NCBI GenBank assembly: GCA_002375695.1
Contig: DFMO01000011.1
Location: 62,001-126,000 of the forward strand
Source of the DNA: Flavobacteriaceae bacterium UBA3591
Lineage (GTDB): Bacteria; Bacteroidota; Bacteroidia; Flavobacteriales; Flavobacteriaceae
Reading direction: 5' to 3'
DNA length: 64,000 nucleotides
The notes beneath the pieces are model-generated. The model saw only the letters and a program-made list of their open reading frames with translations. It was not told the origin of the DNA and searched no databases. This document shows positions 26,315-34,492 of the stretch, in pieces (position 1 is the first letter of the stretch; each line of letters starts with the position of its first letter). The position numbers were made by a program, and so were the translations under genes.

Positions 26315-27430
26315 TCAATTTTTTATCGGGATTTCAATTATAGTTTCAACCCCCGAACCGTCAATTTTATTTCTTACTTCAAAAAAATAATTATCGCCGT
26401 AAAGGTTGTGTAGTCTATCATTAATATTAGACAGCCCCATGCCGCGTTTTAGCAATAGTTTATGGCTTACCTCAACGGGAGCACCATTGTTTTCGGTTTT
26501 AATGATTAATTTTTTTCCTTCAGAATAAATATTCACAACAATCGCTAAGTCGGTGTGGTTTAGGTCGTAACCGTGTTTTATTGAGTTTTCGATGATAGGT
26601 TGTAATAAAAGTGATGGCACCATTTTATGAAGCAACGATTGGTCTATGTGGGTCGTTATTTTTAAATGGTCAGAAAATCGAACTTTAATGATATTGAGAT
26701 AGAATTCTAAAATACGAAGCTCTTTTTCTAACGGAATGCGATTGCTGTCATTATCATATAAAATTTCTCTTAAAAAATCGCTTAAATCGGCAATTGTATC
26801 CTTTGCCTTCCCGGCATCAATATCTGTTAATACCGAAATTGAATTTAGCGTGTTAAAAAGAAAGTGTGGCTGTAATTGCGAAGAGAGCATTTTCATACGG
26901 GTACGTACTAATTGCGCCTCTAATTTACCTTGTTTCTTTTCGGCCTTTTTTACTTCTTTTACATAGTAATACGTGTAAATAATAAAGACCATGGCAAAGT
27001 AGATTAGAAAATTGAGGTCTATTACGTACATAAACCGAAATATACTACGTTCAAAATCATATTGAGCAAATGTTATTTCGCCTAAAAGAATATAATACAG
27101 GTCTACCACTAATCTTATCACAATCCCAATTAACAATGAAAATAAAATATGGGTTAAAATAATTTTTGTCCACGAATAGTTTTTACGAAGAAACCGCTTG
27201 GTACTTATAGCGATTAGAGTCATAAAACTCACCACAATTATATAGTCAAAAAGCAGGTTATCTATTAAGAATCGCAACCACGAAAAATCCTTCCGAACTT
27301 CCATACCAAACACCTGCATATAGGCCGTTTTAGCAATTAAAACCAAATCGAACAACGCATAAAACCCAGCTAACAGGAGTATTAGTTTAAGGTCTATATA
27401 TTTCTTTTTTATATTGTAATTTTTCTTCAT
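26315..27430 (-). CDS. LytS-type sensor histidine kinase
   Basis: 371 residues. Four hydrophobic segments in the first 160 residues form an integral-membrane sensor without an obvious periplasmic domain. The His_kinase domain (PF06580 type) has the conserved phospho-acceptor segment LQPHFLFNTLNSI, a DLSDFLREILY X-box-like helix and the ATPase N-box PIIENSIKHGYD, with GMGLSNINDRL as a G-box. It overlaps the upstream response-regulator gene by 4 nt, so the two form a two-component pair. Input signal unknown. Confidence 0.92.
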   Translation of the reverse strand: MKKNYNIKKKYIDLKLILLLAGFYALFDLVLIAKTAYMQVFGMEVRKDFSWLRFLIDNLLFDYIIVVSFMTLIAISTKRFLRKNYSWTKIILTHILFSLLIGIVIRLVVDLYYILLGEITFAQYDFERSIFRFMYVIDLNFLIYFAMVFIIYTYYYVKEVKKAEKKQGKLEAQLVRTRMKMLSSQLQPHFLFNTLNSISVLTDIDAGKAKDTIADLSDFLREILYDNDSNRIPLEKELRILEFYLNIIKVRFSDHLKITTHIDQSLLHKMVPSLLLQPIIENSIKHGYDLNHTDLAIVVNIYSEGKKLIIKTENNGAPVEVSHKLLLKRGMGLSNINDRLHNLYGDNYFFEVRNKIDGSGVETIIEIPIKN

Positions 27431-28194
27431 ATTCCCACTTTTTTTAGGAATTCTTTTTTGTGCGATTTGCTTATTCGCAACAGTGAATTATCGCACATTC
27501 TAACATCAATTTCAGAAAACTCTGAATGTACTATTTCTTTTATGTGCTGCAGATTTACAATGCTGGATCTGTGCACTCGAATAAATTTATTACTATCTAA
27601 GAGTTCGCATAAATTATTTAAAGTTTCGCGTAGCACGTACTTTTTATCCTCAACAAAAATTTCGGCATAACTACCCGATGCTGAAATATACATTATATCA
27701 TTTGGGTTGATAAGAATTGTTTTATTGCCCTGTTTAACGGGTAATTTGTTTAGAGCAGCTGCTTTTTGCGATTTGCTTTTGTATAAATTAAAAAGTTCGA
27801 TAAAGCGTTTTTCAAAGTTTTCGTCTGCTTCATTTGCCGAAATTTTTCGAACCTTTTCAATTGTTCTAAAAAACCGTTCGTCTTTAAAAGGTTTCAACAA
27901 AAAATCGAACGCATCAACATCAAATGCTTTTAGCGCATAATTGTCATAAGCTGTAACAAAAATAACGATGGGTTTTGGCGAGAGGTTTATTTTTTTTAGC
28001 ACTTCAAAACCGTTCATATCCTTCATATTAATATCTAAAAATATTAAATCGGGACGCTTTTCATCGATATCGCGAATGGCGTTTTTACCGTTGGCACATT
28101 CGCCCAAAACCACTACATCGGGCACTTGTTTTAACAGGTAGAGCACCCTTTTGCGGGCGAGCTCTTCATCGTCTATTACAAGTGCTTTTATCAT
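27427..28194 (-). CDS. LytTR-family response regulator
   Basis: 255 residues. A receiver domain (1-120) with acidic pair D8-D9, phospho-acceptor D54 in IFLDINMKDMNGFEVL and switch Lys in LLKPFKD is joined by a linker to a LytTR DNA-binding domain (about 155-255, with NDIMYISASGSYAEIF, LRETLNNL and FIRVHRSSIVNL). It is translated just before, and overlaps, the partner kinase gene. LytTR regulators bind paired direct repeats; the target promoters are unknown. Confidence 0.93.
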   Translation of the reverse strand: MIKALVIDDEELARKRVLYLLKQVPDVVVLGECANGKNAIRDIDEKRPDLIFLDINMKDMNGFEVLKKINLSPKPIVIFVTAYDNYALKAFDVDAFDFLLKPFKDERFFRTIEKVRKISANEADENFEKRFIELFNLYKSKSQKAAALNKLPVKQGNKTILINPNDIMYISASGSYAEIFVEDKKYVLRETLNNLCELLDSNKFIRVHRSSIVNLQHIKEIVHSEFSEIDVRMCDNSLLRISKSHKKEFLKKVGI

Positions 28195-28303
28195 GATTGG
28201 GTATTTATGAATGGGTATAAAGTTGTGATTTACAGGTAAAGATATTTAAAAATTTAGTGGTCTAAATTTATTCCAAGTTATTTTTAGAGTTTAAAAAACC
28301 GAT

Positions 28304-28343
28304 AAAAAGACCCTCAGAACAATTATTCCCTGACGGTCTTTTT
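28304..28343 (-). terminator. hairpin terminator of the 28.4-28.9 kb gene
   Basis: AAAAAGACC (28304-28312) pairs with GGTCTTTTT (28335-28343), with an inner TCAG/CTGA stem and one C-C mismatch. It lies 25 nt beyond the stop of the minus-strand gene at 28369, and the A/T tracts suit either orientation. Confidence 0.75.
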
Positions 28344-28368
28344 AGCATCTCCAAACTACATTTTGTTT

Positions 28369-28920
28369 TCAATTAACAGCAACCCCAACGCCACTGTCTC
28401 TGGCATCAATTTTTATAGTTTGTTTGTTTTTTCCGTTTTCAAGTTTAAGTTTATAAATGGCTTTGGCCAAAATCTCGCCTTTGGTGCGCGCAGAATATTT
28501 TGCTTTGGTCAAAGTATAACCTCGAAAATTTTTAAATACATCGTTTCTAATTTTTGATGGAAGTAGTACATTATTAAAGTATTGGCGGGTTTCAAGCAAT
28601 TGGCCGTCTTTATTAAAATCTGCCTCCAAAGTACCATCGGCACTACTAATAGTTACCAAATAAGTATTGTAATTTTTGTCTGCTGTGTGCGCAATAAAAT
28701 TTTGAATGTCAAAATTTGCATTCATAAACCCAATGGGGTCACGGGCGAACTGGCGAGAGTGGCTCTCTTTAATTTTGTAAATATAACTGTCGCCATCTTG
28801 GGTAACAGCAACATTTAAAGGTGCGTAAAACAACCGCGTTTCATCTAGTAAGGTTACCTCCTGGGCACTGATTACCGCTGCGGTTAAGCATAATAAAATA
28901 GAAATAAATAGCGTTTTCAT
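28369..28920 (-). CDS. secreted protein of unknown function
   Basis: 183 residues with a signal peptide cleaving after VISAQ. The mature protein is a mix of beta strands and short helices, including ETRLFYAPLNV and YLVTISSADGTLEADFNKDGQLLETRQYFNNVLLP; the second reads like a PepSY/BLIP-type repeat, ending with a strand-turn-helix. No catalytic residues are recognised. It lies upstream of the LytTR gene in the same direction with a terminator between them, so it is a separate unit. Confidence 0.7.
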   Translation of the reverse strand: MKTLFISILLCLTAAVISAQEVTLLDETRLFYAPLNVAVTQDGDSYIYKIKESHSRQFARDPIGFMNANFDIQNFIAHTADKNYNTYLVTISSADGTLEADFNKDGQLLETRQYFNNVLLPSKIRNDVFKNFRGYTLTKAKYSARTKGEILAKAIYKLKLENGKNKQTIKIDARDSGVGVAVN

Positions 28921-29229
28921 AACTCGTAATTTTTAGGATTAATATTTCAAACTGGTAAACACTGATCAGGTATTTTTACAGACTCTAAATTAACGGAACA
29001 TACCGCTCCACGAGCAATTATGATGTGAACGCCTAAATTTTATCCTTGAAATTATTGTATTGTGAAGTGAAATGTTTTTTCACTTTAAAAAGTGAAACAT
29101 TTGATGGGTGGTAAGTAGTTTTATGCGGCAGTGTTTGGCAAAAAAGGGGTTTAATGACGCTCAGTGAACTTGTTTAAGCTACCGACGCTCAGCGACCTTA
29201 TTTCGACTATACTGGCCCTGAAATTTGCT
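28921..29229. other. 309-bp gene-free gap
   Basis: No gene is supported. The gap holds a near-perfect hairpin at 29078-29097 (TTTCACTTT-AA-AAAGTGAAA) and two copies of GACGCTCAG[TC]GA at 29156-29167 and 29184-29195. The hairpin lies past the obgE stop and could be a distant terminator; the direct repeat is unexplained. Confidence 0.5.
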
Positions 29230-30228
29230 TTAGTTGAGCATTGCCCAAAGTTTATCTTTTAGCTCAGTTAAGCCTTGATGAGCTACCGATGAGATAAACA
29301 AATACGGAATGTTTTTAAATTCTTTATCGAGAATTTTTTTCATTTCGGATTTTAGCTCATCGTCTAGCATATCGCTTTTACTAATGGCTACTAGGCGCTC
29401 TTTGTCTAAAAGTTGTGGGTTGTAACGGCGTAATTCGTCAACTAAAATTTCATATTGTTCTTTAATATCTGGCGCATCGGCAGGAATTAAAAACAATAGG
29501 GTTGAGTTGCGTTCAATATGGCGTAAAAAGCGATGACCAATTCCTTTTCCTTCGGCAGCGCCCTCGATAATTCCGGGGATATCGGCAACTACAAAAGTTT
29601 TAAAATCGCGATATTCAACTATGCCCAAATTGGGTTTTAGGGTGGTAAATTCGTAATTGGCAATTTTGGGTTTGGCAGCTGTAATAACCGATAGCAATGT
29701 AGATTTACCTGCGTTGGGAAATCCTACCAATCCAACATCGGCAAGTATTTTTAATTCTAAAATAATATCAACTTCCTCTCCTTCTTCGCCGGGTTGGGCG
29801 TAACGAGGAGTTTGGTTTGTAGAAGATTTAAAATGCGCATTCCCTAATCCGCCGCGCCCGCCTTTGGCAACAACTTTTTCTTCGCCATCTTCGGTGAGTT
29901 CAAATAAAATTTCTTCGGTTTCTTTATCGCGAATAACAGTACCAAGGGGTACTTCAATATACACATCGGCACCATCGGCACCCGTACTGGTTTGTTTGCT
30001 TCCAGCACCTCCGTGTTCGGCTTTAAAGTGTCGTTTAAATTTTAAGTGATAGAGTGTCCAAAGGTTTTTGTTTGCTTTTACAATTACGTGTCCGCCACGA
30101 CCTCCATCACCACCATCGGGACCCCCTTTAGGGATGTATTTTTCCCTTCGCATATGCCTACTTCCCTGCCCTCCTTTTCCAGAAGTAACATGGATTTTTA
30201 CGTAATCTACAAAATTGCCTTCAGTCAT
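29230..30228 (-). CDS. obgE: Obg-family GTPase
   Basis: 332 residues. The glycine-rich Obg domain (about 1-160, with GGKGGQGSRHMRREKYIPKGGPDGGDGG and GKGGRGGLGNAHF motifs) precedes the G domain: G1 GFPNAGKS at about 168-175, G3 DIPG, and a G4-like AISKSD. There is no C-terminal OCT domain, as in shorter bacterial forms. Obg is a ribosome-associated GTPase needed for 50S assembly and growth control. It follows adk by 45 nt in the same direction. Confidence 0.95.
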   Translation of the reverse strand: MTEGNFVDYVKIHVTSGKGGQGSRHMRREKYIPKGGPDGGDGGRGGHVIVKANKNLWTLYHLKFKRHFKAEHGGAGSKQTSTGADGADVYIEVPLGTVIRDKETEEILFELTEDGEEKVVAKGGRGGLGNAHFKSSTNQTPRYAQPGEEGEEVDIILELKILADVGLVGFPNAGKSTLLSVITAAKPKIANYEFTTLKPNLGIVEYRDFKTFVVADIPGIIEGAAEGKGIGHRFLRHIERNSTLLFLIPADAPDIKEQYEILVDELRRYNPQLLDKERLVAISKSDMLDDELKSEMKKILDKEFKNIPYLFISSVAHQGLTELKDKLWAMLN

Positions 30229-30273
30229 TGTTTTGTTGTTGAATTGTGAATTTGCTTTATTGAGTTACCTCAA

Positions 30274-30846
30274 TTACAAACTATCTATTACCTTACTTAA
30301 ACGCTCGGTAATTTCTTCAATACTTCCTTCGCCATCTACCCCGTAATACTTGTCTTTCTTCTCGTAGTAATCTTTTAAGATGGCCGTTTCGTTATAATAT
30401 ACTTTTATACGGTTTCTAATGATACTTTCATCTGCATCATCGGCTCTTCCGCTTGTTTTTCCGCGGTCTAACAAACGCTTTACCAATACTTCATCATCAA
30501 CCTCCAACGCAACCATGGCATCAATTTGTGTGTCTTTATCGTCCATTAAATGCCCCAGAGCATTGGCTTGGGCTTCGGTTCTTGGGAAACCGTCAAAAAT
30601 AAATCCGTTGGCATCGCTGTGTTTGTCAACCTCGTTGCTAAGCATATCGATTGTAAGTTCATCGGGCACCAGTTTTCCCTTTGCCATAAACGATTTTGCA
30701 AGGTTTCCAAGATCAGTTTCATTTTTAATATTATAGCGAAAAACATCGCCAGTTGAAATATGTACTAAATTGTATTTTTCTTTTAAAAATGCGGCTTGTG
30801 TTCCTTTTCCTGCGCCAGGAGGGCCAAATAAAATAATGTTGGTCAT
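30274..30846 (-). CDS. adk: adenylate kinase
   Basis: 190 residues, the short form lacking the large LID insertion. The P-loop is GPPGAGKGT (residues 7-15), then HISTGDVFRYNI, DGFPRTEAQA, and LLDRGKTSGRADDADESIIRNRI with the arginines of the active site. It interconverts ATP, ADP and AMP in the cytoplasm. A -7-like TAAATTTG lies 84-91 nt upstream on the minus strand. It is probably co-transcribed with obgE. Confidence 0.95.
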   Translation of the reverse strand: MTNIILFGPPGAGKGTQAAFLKEKYNLVHISTGDVFRYNIKNETDLGNLAKSFMAKGKLVPDELTIDMLSNEVDKHSDANGFIFDGFPRTEAQANALGHLMDDKDTQIDAMVALEVDDEVLVKRLLDRGKTSGRADDADESIIRNRIKVYYNETAILKDYYEKKDKYYGVDGEGSIEEITERLSKVIDSL

Positions 30847-31054
30847 GGTTGTGTTACTTGAACTTTATTCTAAAATTAAATGAATAAAGTATATTTAATA
30901 TGAAATGATACTTTTTTAAAACGAAGTTGCAAATTTACGAAATATAAGGCAGTTGCGATTACAACCACTAAGAAATTAAATTAGAACAGAATTTATTTTT
31001 GGAAGAAATAATAAAAACCGACCACTCTTTAGCCATAGTATAATTATTAAACTA

Positions 31055-31369
31055 TCAAGTTACTGCGCCCACGGCCTTATATATGAATTTAATAAGCGCA
31101 TTCCACAATTTTTCTATGGTTACGGCCAGAATTCCTTTTAAAGTATTTACAAAATTAAGGGTCATAGCTTCTAATCCGTCTAAAAAAAATTCACGTAAAT
31201 CGTCGTCTATTTCGCCGTTTTCGACCCCCTTTTTTATTATTGCAGTTTGTTTGGCAATAGCTTCTACTTGGCGTTCGCTAAAGCCTCTAACTTCCTGAAT
31301 ATCTCTTTCTAAAACATTGGAAGCAATTGTTTTGATTTCTGAAATAATTGATGCTACTTGCCCGCTCAT
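31055..31369 (-). CDS. small helical protein of unknown function
   Basis: 104 residues, no signal peptide, mostly helix: an acidic N-terminal half (EVRGFSERQVEAIAKQTAIIKKG) and a C-terminal amphipathic, fairly hydrophobic helix (LKGILAVTIEKLWNALIKFIYKAVGAV) that could sit on a membrane. It starts 4 nt after the stop of the lipoprotein gene upstream, so the two form a small operon. No homology is recognised. Confidence 0.75.
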   Translation of the reverse strand: MSGQVASIISEIKTIASNVLERDIQEVRGFSERQVEAIAKQTAIIKKGVENGEIDDDLREFFLDGLEAMTLNFVNTLKGILAVTIEKLWNALIKFIYKAVGAVT

Positions 31370-31373
31370 AAGT

Positions 31374-31871
31374 TTATCTTTTTAAAAAACCTTCGTAGGT
31401 TATTGCCTGATCTAAATAAATTTCAATTTGCCCTTTAAAGGCCTCCAAAACCACGGGTTTTAAGCCTTGGGTTTTATCGGTATTTTTCATTTTAGCAAAC
31501 GTAGCAGCAATTTGATCGAATGCAAAAGCACTGGGGTAGTCGCCAGCTATGGGGCTAGTGCCTTTGGAAGCTAACAAGGCGTTTATTTTATCTAAAGCAG
31601 CATTTTCGGGTACGGGTCGTGCTTTTGCTTGTAATTTAAGCGATTCAAAAGAACCAATAAGTTGATTGTATATGGGTTCGCGCAGTGTAAAGGTGTCGCT
31701 TTCGGTTCCTCCGTCTACTTGTGCAAAAAACCGCATTGCTAATTCGCTATTTACCGTAACCTTATCTACAATGGCTTGATCATAGGCCGGTGCCAAGGTA
31801 ACTTGGCAGCTCGAAAAAAATAAAAAACTAAGGAGCCATAAATAAAATAACGGAGATGAAAGTGCTTTCAT
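31374..31871 (-). CDS. lipoprotein of unknown function
   Basis: 165 residues with a signal peptide that has a plausible lipobox SSC at about residue 21 (FFSSCQV). The mature part is largely helical, with an acidic central loop (FAQVDGGTESDTF) and no recognisable motif. The gene pairs with the 104-residue gene 4 nt downstream. The intergenic region on its 5' side carries the large inverted-repeat element next to the PIN-domain gene. Confidence 0.75.
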   Translation of the reverse strand: MKALSSPLFYLWLLSFLFFSSCQVTLAPAYDQAIVDKVTVNSELAMRFFAQVDGGTESDTFTLREPIYNQLIGSFESLKLQAKARPVPENAALDKINALLASKGTSPIAGDYPSAFAFDQIAATFAKMKNTDKTQGLKPVVLEAFKGQIEIYLDQAITYEGFLKR

Positions 31872-32018
31872 AATTGTATGTTAATTATAACCAACAAGTT
31901 ACGGAAATATATTTTTTATAATTCCAGATTATGAAATTATTTTTAGGTGTGAATTTTTACAAAAGGCAGCCGATAAATTCTAAACCTCACGATTACGAAT
32001 ACCTTTCGCGTGTAAGCG

Positions 32019-32156
32019 GTTACAGCAACGGTTTTGTGTATGAGCAGTAGCGGGTTTTAAGCTACTAATTTTCAGACTACAATATACTTTAATTAAATGA
32101 AAAAGCGGTTCGAGTTGGCACCCAAACCGCTATTGCTTATACACGTTGTTAGCTAC
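32019..32156 (-). repeat. long foldable inverted repeat resembling an attC recombination site
   Basis: On the plus strand the left arm 32019-32053 (starting GTTACAGCAACGG and ending GAGCAGTAGCGG) and the right arm 32127-32156 (CCGCTATTGC...GTTAGCTAC) are imperfect inverted copies. After reverse complement the right arm reads GTAGCTAACAACG-TGTATAAGCAATAGCGG, against GTTACAGCAACGG(TTTT)GTGTATGAGCAGTAGCGG on the left; differences are two G/A transitions, a 4-5-nt insert and changes at the outer tips. The 73-nt loop holds a further hairpin GCGGTT/AACCGC. Imperfect arms with an extruded insert and an inner stem are how integron attC sites look. The stop codon of the PIN gene lies in the right arm. 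Confidence 0.6.
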
Positions 32157-34203
32157 TGGGCTTTTTCAGTTCTTTTAATTCATCAGGTATTTTTAATTCA
32201 GACTTAAAGCTTTTTATATTGCTGTGATTCCAATATTTATCTTTTATTAGATAAAGAACAATAGCCATAAATAAAAAAGAAAGTATTGATAAGATATTCC
32301 CAATAATAAAGTCTGATTGCCAAACCTTAAATCTTTGAATAGCACGACTAATATTCCATTGTGAACTGAATAATAGATAAATAGAAATTCCTAGTAAGAC
32401 ACCTATGCTTATAAAAAATAAAATCCAACTTTTTCTTCGCCATTTTTTAACTTCATTATCAATCCAAATTTCGCGTTTTATTCTTCTAGCTTCATTTTTT
32501 TCATCAAACAGTTCATTTTTTAATTTTTCAGCTTCTAAATTTTTATCCGCAATTAAGGAATCAATGGATTTACTTTTTTGTTCGTACTCTTGTTTGCTTT
32601 TTTCTAAATCATCCGTTCTTAACGACAAAGTATTAAAAACATTTTCAAGATTTTTAATCCTAGAATCTTCAATTTCTTTCTGCTTTTTAGCTTCGTCCTC
32701 AAGACGTTTTATAAACTCTTCTTTGTTTTGTTCAGCGAGTAAATTTAATGTTTCAATGTCTTTAAGTTGTTTGTTGGTAATTCGTGTGGCAACTCTGACT
32801 ATATCTTCATCACTAATTTTCTCTTCAGCATACTTGTGAATATTATCATCAAGTTCTCTCAAAATTTTAGCTTTAGGTAGATTTTGACTTAAAGTCAATG
32901 CGATTGTGGAAGTAAGTCCGATTTCTGCTAAATCTTGACCATCTATAGAATCAGTTATCTGTGGGTTACTCAACCAAAGTATGTTTAGCAAATCATCAGC
33001 TTTGATAGTTTCTGGTTGAAACCCTTCACGTAAATGAAAACTCTCTCCATCAATAGTAGCTGTATTATTAACGAACCAAGCATTTACTTTGTCAAAATCC
33101 CTAATTCGTTTATTTTTTCGTTCTTTTCTAATAAATAGAATAGCCATTGCATCGTGTAAAGCAGCTATTTTTGTTGACCTATATTCCTGTAAATTTTTAT
33201 ATTCCTCTGTAAATTTTGCTTCGTTTTTTAACTTTTCCGTATAAGGTATGGTTGATATTTTAAATTCTTTGAGTGATTTTTCAACATTATCCGCAATTCT
33301 TTCTAAATCTGTCTTAGATAAATTTCGTCTCTCACAAGCATTGTAAACATCTTCTGTGTTTACTTTTTTTTGTAAAAATGATTTGTCAAAATATTGTGCT
33401 TTTTTTTCGAGCAGGTTAGTTGTTTCATTTATCGTATCAGCAAGAACCATAACTTTAAAACCTTGTTGTTTGGCAATTTTTATTAAGGTTCTACAAGTGT
33501 GTGTTGACTCAGGAGTATTTAAGTCTAATAAACCAACAATAAAATTAGTATCTAAAAGGAGTTTGACTTGACGTTTATTCTCATCAGGAGAATATTCAAT
33601 GTAGCCTGATATAATCGAGCCTAAGTATATGTTTTTTATTTTTTCATAGACTGGCGGGATTCTTTTAAAAAATTCTATAAATTGAGCTTCTGCTGTATAA
33701 TCTTTTCCGTTTAAATCTTTATTGTGTGAAATATACTTGGAAAGGTTGAATTTATTCTTTTCAATAAATTTAAATATTGACTCACTATTTTTAATTTCTA
33801 GTTCGGAATTTTCACAAAACTGCTCAAAAAGCTGCTCTATTTCTTCTATTTCTTTTTCTTGTTTTTCTAAAATATTATCAAAATCATCGAAAGTATATTG
33901 ATTAATGCTAAACGAAAGGTCATTATGTAATACAAATCGAGTTGTTTCTTCATCATTCACTTCATAACAAATTTCGTTTAGTACTTTTTTTAAAGCAGGA
34001 ATTGGAAAATCTAATCCATATAATTCATCAGTTTCTTTTTTTATTTCAAGAATGCTTTTTCCTTTATTGATTCCTTTTGAATTCATATTAGACAAAGCTC
34101 TTTTAACAAGAGGAATGAAAATGTCTATTGGTCCTTTTGCTAAAGTTCCAGTATTTCTAATATGCGCTAAAAGACTGTATGTTGTTGCTCTTTCTTTATT
34201 CAT
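32149..34203 (-). CDS. membrane-anchored PIN-like domain protein with coiled coil
   Basis: 684 residues from the ATG at 34203; an in-frame TTG at 34266 would add 21 residues encoded across the GTTAGCTAC boundary and is less likely. Layout: helical N-terminal region (1 to about 200), PIN-like nuclease core with LLLDTNFIVGL (D218-T-N220), E260 in DTINETTNLL and D351 in LHDAMAILF, and a fourth position near 379-385 (WFVNNTATID). A long charged coiled coil follows (about 485-590), then two membrane helices (about 591-613 and 632-654) and a short charged tail. PIN domains are Mg2+-dependent RNases; with the membrane anchor and cassette context a defence or toxin role is possible. No antitoxin is adjacent. 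The DNA looks AT-richer than its neighbours. Confidence 0.75.
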   Translation of the reverse strand: MNKERATTYSLLAHIRNTGTLAKGPIDIFIPLVKRALSNMNSKGINKGKSILEIKKETDELYGLDFPIPALKKVLNEICYEVNDEETTRFVLHNDLSFSINQYTFDDFDNILEKQEKEIEEIEQLFEQFCENSELEIKNSESIFKFIEKNKFNLSKYISHNKDLNGKDYTAEAQFIEFFKRIPPVYEKIKNIYLGSIISGYIEYSPDENKRQVKLLLDTNFIVGLLDLNTPESTHTCRTLIKIAKQQGFKVMVLADTINETTNLLEKKAQYFDKSFLQKKVNTEDVYNACERRNLSKTDLERIADNVEKSLKEFKISTIPYTEKLKNEAKFTEEYKNLQEYRSTKIAALHDAMAILFIRKERKNKRIRDFDKVNAWFVNNTATIDGESFHLREGFQPETIKADDLLNILWLSNPQITDSIDGQDLAEIGLTSTIALTLSQNLPKAKILRELDDNIHKYAEEKISDEDIVRVATRITNKQLKDIETLNLLAEQNKEEFIKRLEDEAKKQKEIEDSRIKNLENVFNTLSLRTDDLEKSKQEYEQKSKSIDSLIADKNLEAEKLKNELFDEKNEARRIKREIWIDNEVKKWRRKSWILFFISIGVLLGISIYLLFSSQWNISRAIQRFKVWQSDFIIGNILSILSFLFMAIVLYLIKDKYWNHSNIKSFKSELKIPDELKELKKPSS

Positions 34204-34327
34204 TAATTTTTCAGTTAGTTCTGTTTTCGCCTTGTAGCTAACACGTATTACATTTCCATTTATCAACGATAACCCAATAACAACAATTCAGGATACAGCA
34301 ATAAATTAAAAATTGAAAATGATACTA

Positions 34328-34362
34328 TTTCACCACTTACAACAATCTGTAACTTGGTGAAA
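34328..34362 (-). terminator. hairpin downstream of the DUF885 gene
   Basis: TTTCACCA (34328-34335) and TGGTGAAA (34355-34362) form an 8-bp stem, continued after a small bulge by TTACA/TGTAA. On the minus strand a T-rich stretch follows. It probably ends transcription of the DUF885 gene before the PIN-gene element. Confidence 0.6.
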
Positions 34363-34492
34363 TTTAATCGGGGAGAGTTTCAAATATAGAATTTATTTTA
34401 ACATTTTACAATGTTAAACTCCTTCGTAACTTTTTTATGCTACGCGTGTTAAACAATCTGCACTGTATTTAAAAATAATTATGGTTTTGCTT

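Larger units (their letters stand above)
32019..34242 (-). mobile_element. putative single-gene cassette (integron-like) carrying the PIN-domain gene
   Basis: In the coding direction the unit begins with GTTAGCTAC (34242 to 34234), 31 nt before the first ATG. The gene's TAA stop lies within the inverted copy GTAGCTAAC (32156 to 32148), which opens the foldable repeat. One gene filling the element, a very short 5' lead and a stop inside the recombination-site-like repeat are the known layout of integron gene cassettes. The core GTTAGCT deviates by one base from the classical GTTRRRY. No integrase is in the window, and no second full repeat is seen on the 5' side, so this is an inference. Confidence 0.4.

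Noticed and set aside
30419..30736. 105-residue frame opposite adk
   Set aside because: Antisense shadow of a strongly conserved adenylate kinase gene.
32405..32839. 144-residue frame opposite the PIN gene
   Set aside because: Ser/Phe/Leu-rich translation typical of the antisense of a Lys/Glu-rich coiled coil; no start context and no neighbour.
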